This document shows, one piece after another, positions 1 to 13,000 of a stretch of DNA of 64,000 bases; position 1 is the first letter of the stretch, and every line of letters begins with the position of its first letter. The DNA is taken from assembly GCF_000264905.1 (NCBI RefSeq), contig NW_006763160.1:1-64000 (forward strand), in the 5' to 3' direction. Source of the DNA: Stereum hirsutum FP-91666 SS1 (Eukaryota > Basidiomycota > Agaricomycetes > Russulales > Stereaceae). A program made the position numbers and the translations under genes. The notes under the pieces were generated by a model. The model did not search any database. It was not told where the DNA came from and was given only the letters and a program-made list of their open reading frames with translations.

Positions 1-3000
1 GGTGGAAGTATGTGAGGACTATGTTGAACGAGATGAGACTGGAGGCAGAAGATGAATGGCAAAGGATATAAGAGGAGGAAATGGGACTTAAACGGTGGAA
101 CTGGAAAGATGGAAACTCTGGTGATGAAGTAGGGAGGAAGCGGGAATGCGGAAAAACCACCGGAATATGATGTCCCTGATCTAGTATTTGCCTCACTTTT
201 ATTTAATACGACTTTTAGGGTGGAATGATTTTTGAATGACATTCTCAATACGCCAGAACATCATTCAGATAGATTGGTTGAGGGAATTTTTGGATTTTAA
301 CTGCCTAATTTGGGTTTATCTTTTATTGTGGAAAAGGAAATAACGAGGAATTGAGGGATAGTTGGGAAAGTAGGCATTCCGCCTGCTACTTTCCAGGAAC
401 ATGGAGGATCAAGAGGAACAGTCGATGCCTGAAAGCTTTGAAGTCGCGTCTTTAGTTTTAGCAGTGGGCCACACTGGCGTTAGCGTGTGGCGCTACTTAG
501 AACGATCAGGGGGTGGCCCACGTCCACTGTCTCACTGGTCGCCATATTTCTCTCACAAGAAAACAATAACCGGTCTTGCAGGCCAATGACCAAGGACACC
601 TTCCATTGTTCTATTCTTCCCTAGCACGACGACAGCAATCCAGGTTAAGCCATATCCACGAGGTGCGACACCGAGGAATAAGTAAAGAGGAATGTAATGA
701 ACGAGGAAGCCAAGCTCTGCGGTACCGGTGTACAGTACCAGGTCCACCTATATGATGCAATACAAGCCCTACATTCATATTCTCAACGTTGAGATCGATC
801 CCTACAAGATAGACCACATTCTGAATCGTCACCCAACATATCGAACGTGTCGAGGGTACGCCGCCAAATCTGTCTCCTGAGTGTTCAGTTCGAGCAGCAC
901 GAGCTAGCAGTACTACAGCCAACCTCAAAACAGCTGACGGATGAAACCCGGCATAAAATAAGGTTAAAGAGCGCTATCCTCGGCCGTGCGGAGAACATTC
1001 TTCAGGCCTCAGATCCAACAATAAATAGTTCCTACCCCGAAATAATCCAGTGTCATTCTTAGATGACGCAGGAGTCGACTCCTTCCGAATTCGACTGCTG
1101 TCAGACATCTCGAGGACTCCAGCTTTATCGTGACAACTAAAGTGCGGACCTCGTCCTATGTAGTTGCAGCAAACGCACCATCAACACAACGCACGCACAG
1201 AGTGATCGTCCTATAACAAAAACACCAATCCGTAAACGCTGTCAGTTAATTGATGTTGACAAGCGAAACACACCTCTGAAGCTATGTAGTACGAACCTTG
1301 GAGCTATGCCTGATAGGCATGATAGCCTGCCGCATCATTCACAACGGCTAATTAGTACGAGAGTCCTGTGCACCGGTCGTGCTGTAGTCTCATGTCAAGT
1401 AAGTCAGGCTGCTCGCTTAGCGCAATGCACGGTCAGAGTGATAGCTCAGAGCACAACAGCTCCACGGCAGTGATCGCGTTTATCATCATTAGACGGTATG
1501 AATCGACTCATCCATCATCATGGCGTCCGTTCCCGTGCGCATCAACTAATTGCTTGTCACCGAAGTGAGTACAGCCAGAAACTCACAATATACGGAGACC
1601 GGGCCAAACAATCGATTGGCATGGAGATCTGTTTGTTCCCTATGTAGAGACAATCAGCGATGGATTAATGATTTACTTGTTCACGTACTTGTCTTCATCT
1701 ATTATGCCCTGTATATCACAACACTGCGACAGAGCCGTCCCGCGCCACAAACTAACCACACAGGAAGCACAGGAAAAGCGCCCCACATTAATTGAGGTGT
1801 TGCCGGCAACTGTAGCTGTGATCCCAGTGGCGCTCGCAGTCGATACTGAGACCATCCGAGGCTCGTTCATATCTCTAACGAGTTCGCACGTTATAGAGAT
1901 TTCCTTGGCGCAGTCTGACCTGGGGCAAATGAAATCAGTATGCGTAGTTGCGTAGGTCCTACCGTGCTGACTCGGAAAGACGGGCAACTCACCTCGACAT
2001 AGACCTACTATCGTCGAGAGCACCGTCGTGCCACCCAATATCACACAAAAAATGACTCCGGAGCGCCTCTCAGTACAGCTACTTACACTTCATTGATCGT
2101 GCCCCCTTGCGGAAAGCTTCGGGTGAGTGTGCTACGTATCACTTCACCCAAGTTCGGACCTATCTTCCGTTTTCGCGCGCCTGCTGGACTATTGAGAACC
2201 CATTGCCACTGCCAGCAAACCACTGGCCCTCATCGGGTCTACCGCCTCAGCTTCGGCTATCGGGTCTCAGCTGTAACTTACCATGTATCAGTATGATTCA
2301 GCAACTGACCAACCCATTTAGTTTGCAACCTTATACTGCAGACTTTGCGTGATCTGAGGATGAGAGATACAGCACTTTGGGAATTCGCTGTCCGGGCTGA
2401 TCTGAGATCTATAAACAAACAGAACTCAGTCAGCGGGGTTCCTGTGCTTAGAGAAAGAATGACCGAGCCGTACCCATTGACAGAGGCCTATCGTCATGGG
2501 TTCATGTTATGTAGTTCAGTAGCTGGAAAATTTTCGCCCTGTTGCATTCTGCACATACACATACGCATATTGTCCCTGTAAACAAACAAATTGAAGTAGT
2601 AGTGAAACTCTCACTGCCTCAGGTTGCTTTGGCGCCACAGGAGAAAGCGCCTGTGGCGCCAATTCGCAACCGGAGCCTGGCAAAAGTAGTATGATCGAAC
2701 CGCTCGGGTTCTGGACGAGAGAAAAATGCAACCTTGTTCGTCTGGGGACCTTGAAGAGTCGAGTCCCACGACATGTAACCTGGTGGGTGTTCCTTCGAGG
2801 AGTCAGCAAGATCGTACAGTAATGCACGATTGTCAGCGAACCACAAGATTAGGAGGCCTCGGGGAGTGCAGGGTGGCAGGCCACTCAGAAATGCTGAAGC
2901 GCCTTTATAATGAACAAGAGAGTTTTTGACGGCACATTCGTGCCGGGGATTGGTCAAGCGGATGCCGCACCTGCACGGACTGTACGACTTGGCAGACAAG

Positions 3001-4379
3001 TTACGAAAAATAGAACGTGCGCCTCGAAGGCCGCTATAGCTGAGATGTGACTAGACCAGAAGTATTCTCATCATGACCGCGAGTGTACTGTGCGCCTTCG
3101 CACGAGCCGCATCTGCAAACCGGCGCAACTGGGATCCCACTCCATGCGCTGGCAAGTCCAGAACGTCTGTACCGGGAGGCCCTCAGATGCAGCGTTTCAT
3201 CTGTGGAATGATTGACCTCCCTTGAGCGGATCGAGACCTATCTTCCATACATAGCATGAGCTGCTAGAGCTGTAGGTCTTGTAAGGTTTGAAGCACTTCT
3301 TAGGGCCACCTTCTGCGCTGGCTGATTGGGAGTGTGCGTTCTCGCGGGAAAATCAGGATTGCGGAGAGGGGACGGCACCGGGCAGCCAAGGTGGTGCCGT
3401 TATGGAGATCAGACGGCGATCCGGAAAGAAAGGAAAGGAGGAGCGGAATCCTGGGAAGGTTTGGGAGTGAGGGTGCGAAGGAAACAAAGTACGTAGAGAA
3501 AGCACAGGTCAATAAACAATAGACATTTGTTCCTGACGATTCTGCTTTGAACCCATTTGCTGTCGATCGGTGCGAGCCCGATGTGCTCATAAGGAATGAC
3601 CGGTTTGGTTGATATTTGTGACCGTGACGCCGGACAATTAAGAACATATACCTAAACGGGCACTGTGCCTGGATGACATGACTCGTATAGTGACCGGAGA
3701 GGGAACTGAACAAAGAAGCAGAATATGAAGAGAGCGCGTGGTAAAGGCCCCAAGGCTGGATACTGAGAGGAGGGTGGGGGCGGGAATGTCGCGCTGGCGG
3801 TGCCACATGTGTGGTCTTCACCGGATAGGGAGATCGGGGGGGATTAATGGAAGGACGATGCTTTGGAGGGCGACTTGGCCATCGATTTCGCAGGGCGCAA
3901 ACGAAAGGTCGGCCTGGGTCGGAGTCGTCCTTGTGCGTCAAGGGCTCGAGATATAGGTGCAGCACGTGGAGAGGATAAAGCAAGGAGGGGGACGCAATCC
4001 ATGGGCAGGCTGGGAAAGGGAGGAGCTGAGATGATGGCATTTTTGCCGCTCGCAGAATCCGACAAGAACGTTGGTGTTGCGGGCATCACAGCTTGAGGGC
4101 GTTTGGAAATGACAAATGGGGCTGGGCGGCACTTGATTGGGACTGATCTGACACATCCTCAGTGCATACCGCTCAGTGTTTTGTTTTTTGAACAGTAGAT
4201 ACAGGTGAAAGGACGCAAGACAATAATGGAGGGATACAGCTGTAAAGAGGGAGGGCGGGTGGGACGGAGCGCATCGGGCAGGAAAGCTGAGGCGGAAGGA
4301 GCGAAGACGAGTCTGGAAGGAGGCGCGGTGGCGAGTGTCGCCGCACCGAGAGGCCGGCTCCGCGAACGGCCGCGGTGGG
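1..4379. other. Gene-poor left end, nothing firmly coding
   Basis: No chain of open frames with good splice sites could be built here. On the minus strand, 1673-2044 stays open for 123 codons and the surrounding sequence holds good-looking splice signals (GTGAGT donor and TTTGCCCCAG acceptor near 1955-2010), so a decayed or undecoded gene is possible at about 1.1-2.4 kb. A 246-codon frame at 3300-4040 (minus) is proline/serine rich and opposes other open frames in GC-rich sequence, so I read it as chance. A perfect hairpin lies at 2629-2662 (listed separately). From about 3700 the plus strand becomes the upstream region of the gene at 4380. Confidence 0.5.
2629..2662. repeat. Perfect 13-bp inverted repeat with 8-nt loop
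   Basis: The left arm TTGGCGCCACAGG (2629-2641) and the right arm CCTGTGGCGCCAA (2650-2662) are exact reverse complements around the loop 2642-2649. Each arm contains the self-complementary core GGCGCC. It lies outside any supported gene. No target-site duplication was recognised, so assignment to a mobile element is only a guess. Confidence 0.8.
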
Positions 4380-6216
4380 ATGAGCGGAAGCAGAGGAGAC
4401 GCTCGAGCCGTTCCCAGCCAGCCATCGCTCTCTCCCCGACCACGACCATCCCCCGTCCACAGCAAGCAGCTCCCAGCCCAGCGATGCCTCCCTCGGCCTC
4501 AGACGCCTCATCCTCAGTTCTCGACCACAAGCCAAAGCATCAAAATCGGTACTTCACCTTCTCGCTCTCCCCCTCACCGCCCCACTCACCCCTTCGTCAA
4601 CAGCAGACTCACCAGACAGCAGCTCCTACGCAACCTACAGGTCATTCACACCCCTCTTCGCTCCTTGTTGACCCATCACTTACCTTTCCCACACATCCAG
4701 ATCCTAGGCCCCCTCCCGACACCGCTCCCGCCCACCCTCCCATTGTCGCCACCGGCATCTCGCTCGTCGTCCCCTCAACCTCCGCCCTCCTCCTCAAAGC
4801 GCAAATCCGATGTCGCTGCTTCATCTGGCCCCTCAAAGCGCCCAAGAATATCAGACGCTCCAGACCTCCCTCGCCCTCGCCCCTCAACCTCGCAACAGTC
4901 CGCACCGTCCTCTTCCCACCACGAGCCTTGTGAAGAGGGCGAGCTTCGAGACGAACCCCTTGTGTCCCGTGTCCCTCAGCTTTCGTACCATGATCTCCCC
5001 GTTCGCCGCCCCCGCAAGAATCTCTCTGGCGATGATCCCGTCTGGCCCCAAATACGAGACCGCTATCACGACGCTGGCCGCGTGCTCAAGTACTCGGGAG
5101 AGCTTCGCAAATATTCATCCTACTCTACCACACACAAGGCCTATCGTCCTCTACACGCTCCCCCGCCACCAGGCTCACCTTATCACAAACACAGCACCCT
5201 CATCGCCAAGCTCGAGCTCCTAGACGCTCTCGTCACTTTCGCTTACAGCCTTTGGGCCGGGGATGTTATAGCCGGCCACCCGTCTCCCAGTCGTTGGGAC
5301 AACATCGAAGCATTCATGGTCTATGTCAAGGGCGCTGTTTTCAACGATCCGAACGTTAGCGAACGTGAAAGAGCACTTTACGGCATAGTGTATGTATAAG
5401 TCTATCCTTTGATAGATCCTACCATCTGACGTCATATTTTGCAGGTGGATGCTCGACGCTTTCATCCACGCCGGCCTCTCCATGCGATACAACCAAAACA
5501 GTTTGGTCCCCAAGTTACGAAACCTATTCGAACACACGAAGCCCATAGTCGAGCGGGCATATGCGGCGACCGAAGCGCCGACGGCCCCTGCGCGAGCCGT
5601 GTCCTCGCAACACACGCCCCAAATGCTTCCATCGCCGGCCAGTATGGTCAGTGCAAACAGCGCCAACTCAACACCTACCAATCATAGTACGGGGACACCT
5701 GGTTCGGGCGATCGCCCAAGCAACAGTACGACGGCCACTGCAGTGGCCTCCGCGTCGCGCGATTGGACGCCTGACGTCGTGAGGGGTCCCCCGGGACGCA
5801 CGCCGATCTATACGCTGCAGGGGGATCCCCATCCTATCGCGGCTACCACAAATGTGCCCGTTAACGCCAAGTTCATCCACACCGCGACCAACACCATGAT
5901 TCATATCGCGCAAATTACGGAAAATATGGACAGGGCTCAACAACTTCTTTCCCTGCGCGTTCTCGCGCAGCACTACCCGCGTACGTTTGCTCGCATGGTC
6001 CAATCGTCTCTCGGGCGCGCAGACGAGACAGAGCCCGACTTTGAAGACGAAGAGGGCGAGTTGTTCTGGCCCGGATCTCCTGTCACCGGAGATGGCATTG
6101 GATGGGTATGTCTCATGGGAAAGGCGATGATCATGGAGTTCGGAAAGGAATATGAGTACAAGGGCGAGAAAGGCGCAATCCCCAAGCCCTCGAGCACGAG
6201 TGGACCACGGCGGTAG
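4380..6216 (+). CDS. Possible AFF/Ebp1-like super elongation complex scaffold (C-terminal homology domain)
   Basis: Two exons, 4380-5389 and 5445-6216, give 593 aa. Residues about 1-200 are Pro/Ser-rich and look disordered. About residues 220-590 are ordered and mostly helical, interrupted by a Ser/Thr/Ala linker. The order of helices resembles the C-terminal homology domain of metazoan AFF4: a helix near the motif GRVLKYSGELRK, then KLELLDALVTFAYSLWAGDV, then a helical pair ending LRNLFEH, the low-complexity linker, then FIHTATNTMIHIAQITENMDRAQQL. AFF proteins scaffold ELL/EAF in the super elongation complex, and fission yeast Ebp1 is the known fungal counterpart. This is remembered similarity, not a computed match. 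The start is the first in-frame ATG; the 5' end is GC-rich and open in two frames, so another start (for example 4484 with an extra intron) is possible. Confidence 0.55.
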
Positions 6217-8450
6217 CATGGAGCGCGAGTAAATCCTGCACACTAGCGTCGATATCGATGTTTCGTCGTTTCTTCCGCTACCATCACTCGCGGCCTGGCG
6301 TTCTCGTTTAGCAGTCGACTTCTTCCTGCTCTCTTCCCGTAACGCCTTGCGCTCTGCCCGCTCACTCACACCTCCCAGCCGCTCTCCCAGTCGCCCGTGT
6401 CCTCCTTGAGCTCTACATCTGTACATTATCCGCATCAGCGACTGCTCTGGCCCTACCATCGTCCTCCCATCCACTTGCATCTACTCCATCTGGACTTGCC
6501 ATCTCATCACGTCTTTCACATGGGTTTTTCTTTTGCAACATTTTCTCAGTCGAAAACTCCATGGAGCGCGGATCTGGTCATCTTTGTGGATTTATTTTGT
6601 CGCATCGTCCTTCTACTTTCTTATTACCCCCTTGCTGCTTTTCTCTTTCTTTTTCATACCCTCCCAGTACTGCCCTCCTCTGCGACCCGATACCTCTCCA
6701 AACCGACCCTCATATCCTCCTACCCTCCCATCGCATCGTCCCCGACCCCGTCGATCACGCACCACCCCTCATCGCCTTAATGTACTTGTCCATATTTCCA
6801 TATTCTTTTTTTATTTGTCGTCGCATTCCAGAGTCGTCACAATCATCAGCCTGCTTCCTACCCCGTGCTGTCCTCACAATTGTTCTGCTGGGTTCTCGGC
6901 CGATGTGTACTACCTTTGTCGGACATCCACCCCATCGACTCCAGCCAACACCGTCGCACACGCAAATTGCTTGTTTTCCTGATATCGTCGTCTTCACTGG
7001 CCCGCATCTTCTCTATCTACTCATTTAGTGCATCCGTCTCGCACTGTCTCTCTCTGTCTCATCTTGTATTGTTTTCCCAACCTATCCACTTATACGGCCC
7101 GTTTTCCTATCTGTCTCCTTGTTTTCCGCCTGTTTGTCCTCGTCGCAATCTGTGAAAGCACTAGGGTCTCTTTTCCTCTCCCGGTTAGCTCTTGTTTTCT
7201 CCGTGTTTCTTTCCCCTCTCTCTCTCTCGAATAGCATTAAATTATACTGGTCCGTGAGACCGGTGCTTAGACCCGCGGACATTGACACATTCATTCTACT
7301 GGTGTGATTTGCCCCGGCCGCATGCATGTATAATTGCAAGACACACGCACGCACCACCGATCCAAATGCCCCGCCACGCAACAAACGAACACACGCTCCA
7401 GAAACAATCTCCCGACGATCATTGCCTAGTAATTCAACCCTTCCAGAACCTGAGGCCTGACCTCCAGGACATTCCTCCAACGTTTATCCCATTGTACGCT
7501 CGAAGTCGCAGAATGATATTAATGTTAGCCCGGACCCTCCGTCCCTCCAATAGGCTCTGGCTCTAAGTGAGGAACATGGAGCTTGTGACGAAGGTCGTCC
7601 GGTCCAGGGTCCGCACTGTGATGCCTGAGGCGAAACCGCCCGGCTCCAGCGCACGATGCTACCGGTACCCCACGTCATGCTGCTGCATGCTTGTCCATAG
7701 CAATGTACGCCCAAAACGGCTGCCGAAAAGGCACATACCCCCTCACCCGCCCAGCATCATGCGTGCTCCCGAGGCCCCTGCCTGACACACGGATAAACGC
7801 ATCACTTCCATCACAGTCGTATTGCAATGCGACATGCCCTTATGGCTGAATTGCCATGTTCTACGACGAGCATTAGGCCTTAATCCGGAAAACCTTCCGC
7901 CGACAGGGATCCAAAGCACCTCCGTTCGTGTCGCGCTGTCGCCGCCACAAGCACCGTGCCATTGGCATTTGACATCGCTGAACGCTAACCTTGTTTCCGT
8001 GGTCGACATACATAGCCGCGGAATATCTCCGAGATGGGTTGACGGCGACGATACGCCGGAAAGATCAAAAGTGCTCTAAGCGAGAGCGCTGAGAGTACGG
8101 GCGAGCCTGTCTACTACCGTGAAGCAGTGTGATCTAGCCTAGAGTTTCGAGGAGCCCATCAGACACTTTTGAGAGTACGCCACGGCAGACTTGGGTCTGA
8201 AAGTGAGATGCAAATATTTTCCGCGTGGATAGTAGCTGGCCATTCTCGTTGAGTTTCCATACCCACCGACCGGATGATGCATAAGCAGATTTGCGGGTGG
8301 ACGGTGTCATAGCGAGAAGTACATGGAGAACATGGATTGTCATGCATGGAGAGGCGAAGAAATAAAGACAGGAAAGACCCGAGCTGCACCATGACACAGG
8401 ACACGCAAAGCCCCTTTCCCTCGATGGAAGAGCAACGCAACAAGAGGTTT
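6217..8450. other. Pyrimidine-rich stretch, then region without a supported gene
   Basis: From about 6240 to 7250 the plus strand is strongly pyrimidine rich (runs of C and T with few G), well beyond a normal 3' UTR. From 7525 to 7839 one minus-strand frame stays open for about 104 codons except for a single TGA at 7675-7677; upstream of it there is a stop at 7840-7842. A second minus-strand frame (7743-8009) is open for 88 codons. None could be joined into a gene, so this may be a decayed gene or chance. From about 8060 the sequence is probably the 3' flank of RPS5. Confidence 0.4.
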
Positions 8451-9400
8451 TCACCGATTGGACTTGGCCACACGCTCGAGCTCGTCCTTTTTCTATAAAA
8501 CGAATCGAATGAGATGTCAGTCACAGGAATAATGGTGCTGTAGACAGAGTCGTCGACGGGTAGAAGACGCACCTTGATGGCGTACGAGTTCGAGGAACCC
8601 TTCGCCGCGTTGATCAGCTCGTCAGCCAAGCACTCAGCCACCGACTTCACGTTACGGAAGGCAGACTCGCGTGTCTACACAATGCATTCCGTTAATAAAC
8701 GATCTTTCGTTGCGAAAGCTGAGAAAGAGACATACGCCAACGGTAAGGAGAGAGATGGCCTGGTTGACTCGTCGGAGTGGCGAAACATCGACGGCCTGAC
8801 GACGGACGGTACCCTGCGAACCAATACGGGTGGAGTCCTCACGAGGACCAGTGTTGACAATAGCATCAACAAGAACCTGGAACGAGTGCTGAGTAACAAG
8901 TCTCGTTCTGAGAGTATCTCAGGCTGAACAAACCTGGATGGGGTTCTGGTCGGTGAGGAGGTGGATGATCTCGAACGCGTGTGCGACAATCCGGACGGCC
9001 AAGAGCTTCTTTCCGTTGTTGCGGCCCTTCATCATCAAGCTACACCACCATGTATGGCACACGATAAGCAGCCGGCCTGACTATCTGTGCACGTCCAAAC
9101 CCTACGCACCTATCGACCAAGCGCTCGACAATAGGCATCTGGGCCTTCTTGAATTGCTTCTTGGCATAACGGCCAGCGGTGTGGGGAAGGTAGACGGCGT
9201 GACGGATTTGGATGTAATCAGTCAATGAGATATCCTTGACCTCAACACTGCGAACGCGAACAAGAAAGGACCATGGGTCAGCACTTCAGCAGGCAAGCGA
9301 TGGGTGAAAGGACGCACTCCTGAGTCTCCCACTTTCCGAAAAGCTTAACTTCCTGTCCAAGCTTGGAGACGTCCTTGGGGAGGGTTTGAACCGCGGCCAT
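8451..9400 (-). CDS. RPS5: 40S ribosomal protein uS7 (RPS5)
   Basis: This gene encodes a structural protein of the small ribosomal subunit head, near the decoding/mRNA exit region. Six exons on the minus strand: 9400-9318, 9247-9110, 9039-8934, 8876-8736, 8674-8573 and 8492-8451, giving 203 aa, the usual eukaryotic length. Recognisable family stretches are [42 protein letters not shown] and the C-terminal LERVAKSNR. All junctions are GT-AG and frame is kept throughout. The start is the first ATG, in good context (GCCATG reading minus). The gene is divergent from the amidohydrolase at 10026 and could share its 625-bp promoter region. Confidence 0.97.
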
Positions 9401-10025
9401 TTTGAGGTATTGTTGAGGGAGAGGGCGGGCTTGCAGGCGCGGGCGCGAGTGTCGACGACGGAGTATGCTCTTTTTTCTCACGATATGCGGGCTTTCCCGC
9501 CACGAACCACCCAAAACAAGGTTTCGCCACTCGTCGGCATTTTCCGTCAACTGTACAGTTCCTTCCATTTATGGTAGTCTCCGTTTTGCTCACTTGAAGT
9601 CTTGCCTGTGGTTAAGAAAAGTGGTTCGCTCGAGTTGGAGCGTATAAGTTGGACTTCCCGGAGTAATCTCTATGCAGAATTCTATCACAAATTCGCGATG
9701 CTGGACAGGAAGAGCATTAACTGCATCTGAATGCTCGACATGTGCTCTCCAAGACGTCGCGGGTCTGCGCACAATCCTCTCTACCACTCCAAACGTGAAC
9801 ACAAACGGTTTCAGCTACAGCAAGATACGTTTCTGTTCAGCTTGGAACGCAGAGAGTGGTGGTGGTGGCTCCGGCGTATACAAGCTTAAATTGCCGGGAT
9901 CGGGGACTCAGGCACGGCTCGGAATGATCGGAGATCTGTGACGGCGATCAATGAGCGTGACATCACGCTGCTTCCCCTGAACGCGTTGTTTGCCTCGTTC
10001 AAGTTCGTTCCGTCAACTTGAGCCG
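9401..10025. promoter_or_regulatory. Divergent intergenic region of RPS5 and the amidohydrolase gene
   Basis: These 625 bp separate two start codons that point away from each other, so the region must hold both promoters. I see no clear TATA box or known factor motif in it. The frame of the amidohydrolase stays open upstream of its ATG only through non-ATG codons. Confidence 0.6.
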
Positions 10026-13000
10026 ATGGACAAACAGTCTCTGCCGACTGTTGCTCGCCCTGTGGCTCCAAGACCATCCCGTAGGGGAAGGTTTGGGGCA
10101 CTCGCCGCTCTTCTTGCCGTCTTTGTCTGCCTCCAATTCCTTATCTCAACCACCAGCTTCTACACGAAGACTGGACATCTCCCTCCTCATGCCGAACATA
10201 TTCTCGAGCGCTGTCATGCACTCTACACCGAGCCCGGACCATCTCGTCACTTTCATCACCGCACTGTCTCTGACCGCTTCGTACCCGGTACCAAGCCTAC
10301 CCTCCTCAGGCATGCTCGTATCTGGACAGGCGAACAGAACGGCACTGAAGTCGTCACTGGCGATATCTACCTCAACAAGGGCATCATCCAGGGCGTAGGC
10401 TCCTTTGGGAACTTGCTCGAGGACGGTTTACCTCCAGTGGAACTCGAAGTCATCGACGTTCACGGAGCCTGGGTGACGCCTGGGTATGACACTATACAAT
10501 GCCTTACAGCCTCCACCCGTTGACCAGCCCTCCTCCAGTATTGTTGATAACCATTCGCATCTCGGTGACGGACCCTCCCCAGCGGTTCGTTTTTGCCTTT
10601 GGTTTACAAGGAGCGATGTAATTTGACATATACCAGCTTGATGGTGCCGTAGATGACAACTCCATCCACGGAATCACCCAACCATGGCTTCGCTCACTCG
10701 ACGGCCTTAACACTCATGATGACGCATATGAGCTTTCAATCTCTGGAGGTGTCACAACTGCTCTTGTACTTCCTGGCTCAGCAAATGCCATCGGTCGGTG
10801 TCATCTTCTCACCCAAAAGCCGCGGGTACTGACGTTTGTGAACAGGAGGGCAGGCATTCACTATCAAGCTGCGCAAAACTCTGGAAAGGTCGCCAACGTC
10901 GATGCTCCTGGAGCCACCGGCTGATATCAATGGAACATATCGCGATCCACATGCTCCACTGCACTGGCGACAGATGAAGTGAGACTCTTCTCCTTCACCC
11001 TTTGATATTTCCTCACTCATAGCACCTCGTACGTCTCTTAAGACATGCCTGCGGTACGTGCCTCACTGTATAAATTCCGTGCGATTCCAGTGCTCATTCG
11101 AGTTTTCAGGCGAGAACCCAAGTAAGCATTTGACTTTTCTTTTCTAGAATTATTGACTAAACACCCACTCGTAGGTCGAGTATATGACGGAACTAGGATG
11201 GACACGTTCTGGGCATTCCGCAAGGCGTCAGTGCTTCGTTCTTGCCCATGTCTTCGATGTCATTAACATTTCAACTCGTCTCGTTCAGTTACGACACCGC
11301 ACGGCAATTGAAAGAGAAACAAGATGCGTTTTGCCACAAAGCCCATCACGGTGACTGGGACAGCCTTCAGTCTCAATCTTTCCCGGAAGATCTGCAGTGG
11401 GAGGCTCTCGTCGATGTCCTTCGCGGACGCGTCAAGGTCTGTCTGTTTTGCTCCACATTTGGAGTCGTGGCTAACCAGCTAAACTAGGTCCAAACTCACT
11501 GCTACGAAGCTGTGGACTTGGACGACCTAGTTAGAGTGTGTCCGTTTCGTCGATCTCGCATTGTTTTACCGTCGCTGAACTGGTCTCCCCAGCTCAGCAA
11601 CGAGTTCGAGTTCCCAGTCGCGGCCGTACACCACGCCCATGAGGCCTACCTCGTCCCGGATGTGCTTAAACAGGCTTATGGTACGTTTTGACTCTTCATG
11701 AAGTAGCCTGTCTCACACACAAATATACTATCAGGACGGACACCCGCCGTTGCCATGTTTGCCACCAATGCCAGGCCAGTGATCTGACCTTCACTAAGTA
11801 TTGGTATATTGAGGCCTTCTCTGCAGATACAAGCGTGAAGCCTACAGGGGTTCTGAGTTTGCTCCCCGCATTCTGGCTGAGAACGGTTTACGTGTCGTCA
11901 TGAAGGTCGGATCCAATTCCTACTCCCTTCTTGTCGTCTTAACCACTGATATTACGTCTCATCCAGAGTGATCATCCCGTTTTGGACTCTCGACACTTAC
12001 TCTACGAGGCACAGCAGGCATACTACGTGAGTATCGCCGCAATGGTAGCATCGTGACTTGTGCTTACATATTAGTCCTTAGTATGGTTTACCTGAGAATT
12101 TGGCTATCGCTGCTGTGACCTCGACACCTGCCCAAGTTATGGGATTGGATCACCGTGTAGGCTACATCAAACAAGGTAGAGTCGTCTTGTCGATCGTGTC
12201 ACTGTCCCTGAACTCACTATCACCTTCATTGTACAGGCTGGGATGCTGGTATGCCACACACCGTCCAGTTTGATGCAATAACTCATTTACTGACTCTTGG
12301 TCAGACCTAGTCATCTGGGACAGTCATCCCCTTTCGCTCGGTGCCACCCCCGCCCAAGTCTACATCGACGGGATACCCCAACTCGACTCACCTTACGTAG
12401 CCAATAAACACACCGCGTTCCAAGCTACGCCCAAAGTCCCCAACTTCGACCGCGAAAAAGAACTAGCCATCAAATTTGAAGGTCTCCCACCTCTCTCCCC
12501 CAAGAAATCGGACGTCGAGATCGTGGTGTTCACGAACGTCGGGTCCATCTACGCTCCCCTGGCCGGCAAAGTCCAAGAGTTGTACAATAACGCGGCCCAA
12601 AGCCTTACCGGAGACATAGAAAATGGCATAGCCGTCGTGCGAAACGGTTCCTTGGAGTGCTATGGACAATCGGAGGGCATCTGTCCGCTGGACGAGTTCG
12701 TTGGCGACAGGGTGCAGAGAATTGACCTAAAGGGCGGCTCTATTGCTCCTGGTCTATTGTCCTACGGCTCTCCGCTCGGGCTGGAAGACATTCAAGGCGA
12801 ACCTTCGACTTGGGACGGAGCGATCTATGACCCTCTTGGTGGGAAGGTGCCCAGCATCGTTGGAGGTGACGATTCTGTCATTCGAGCCGTCGATGGGCTA
12901 CAATTCGCCACTCGTGATGCTCTGTATGTTTCTCTCAATTCTATCCTGAACGCCATCAAGGCTCTGACCGAAACTTTGCTATCTGTTCGACGTTCAGGTT

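Noticed and set aside
3300..4040. 246-codon open frame on the minus strand
   Set aside because: Low-complexity Pro/Ser/His content, no homology recognised, overlapping open frames in other phases in GC-rich DNA, and no supporting splice structure.
4205..4933. 242-codon plus frame overlapping the AFF-like gene
   Set aside because: It runs out of frame with the ordered downstream domain and is explained by GC-rich, stop-poor sequence. Only its ATG at 4484 remains as an alternative start if an extra intron exists.
8960..8985. ACGCGT sites inside coding exons (RPS5, Set9, 14501 gene)
   Set aside because: Single sites within coding sequence, not promoter clusters; treated as chance.
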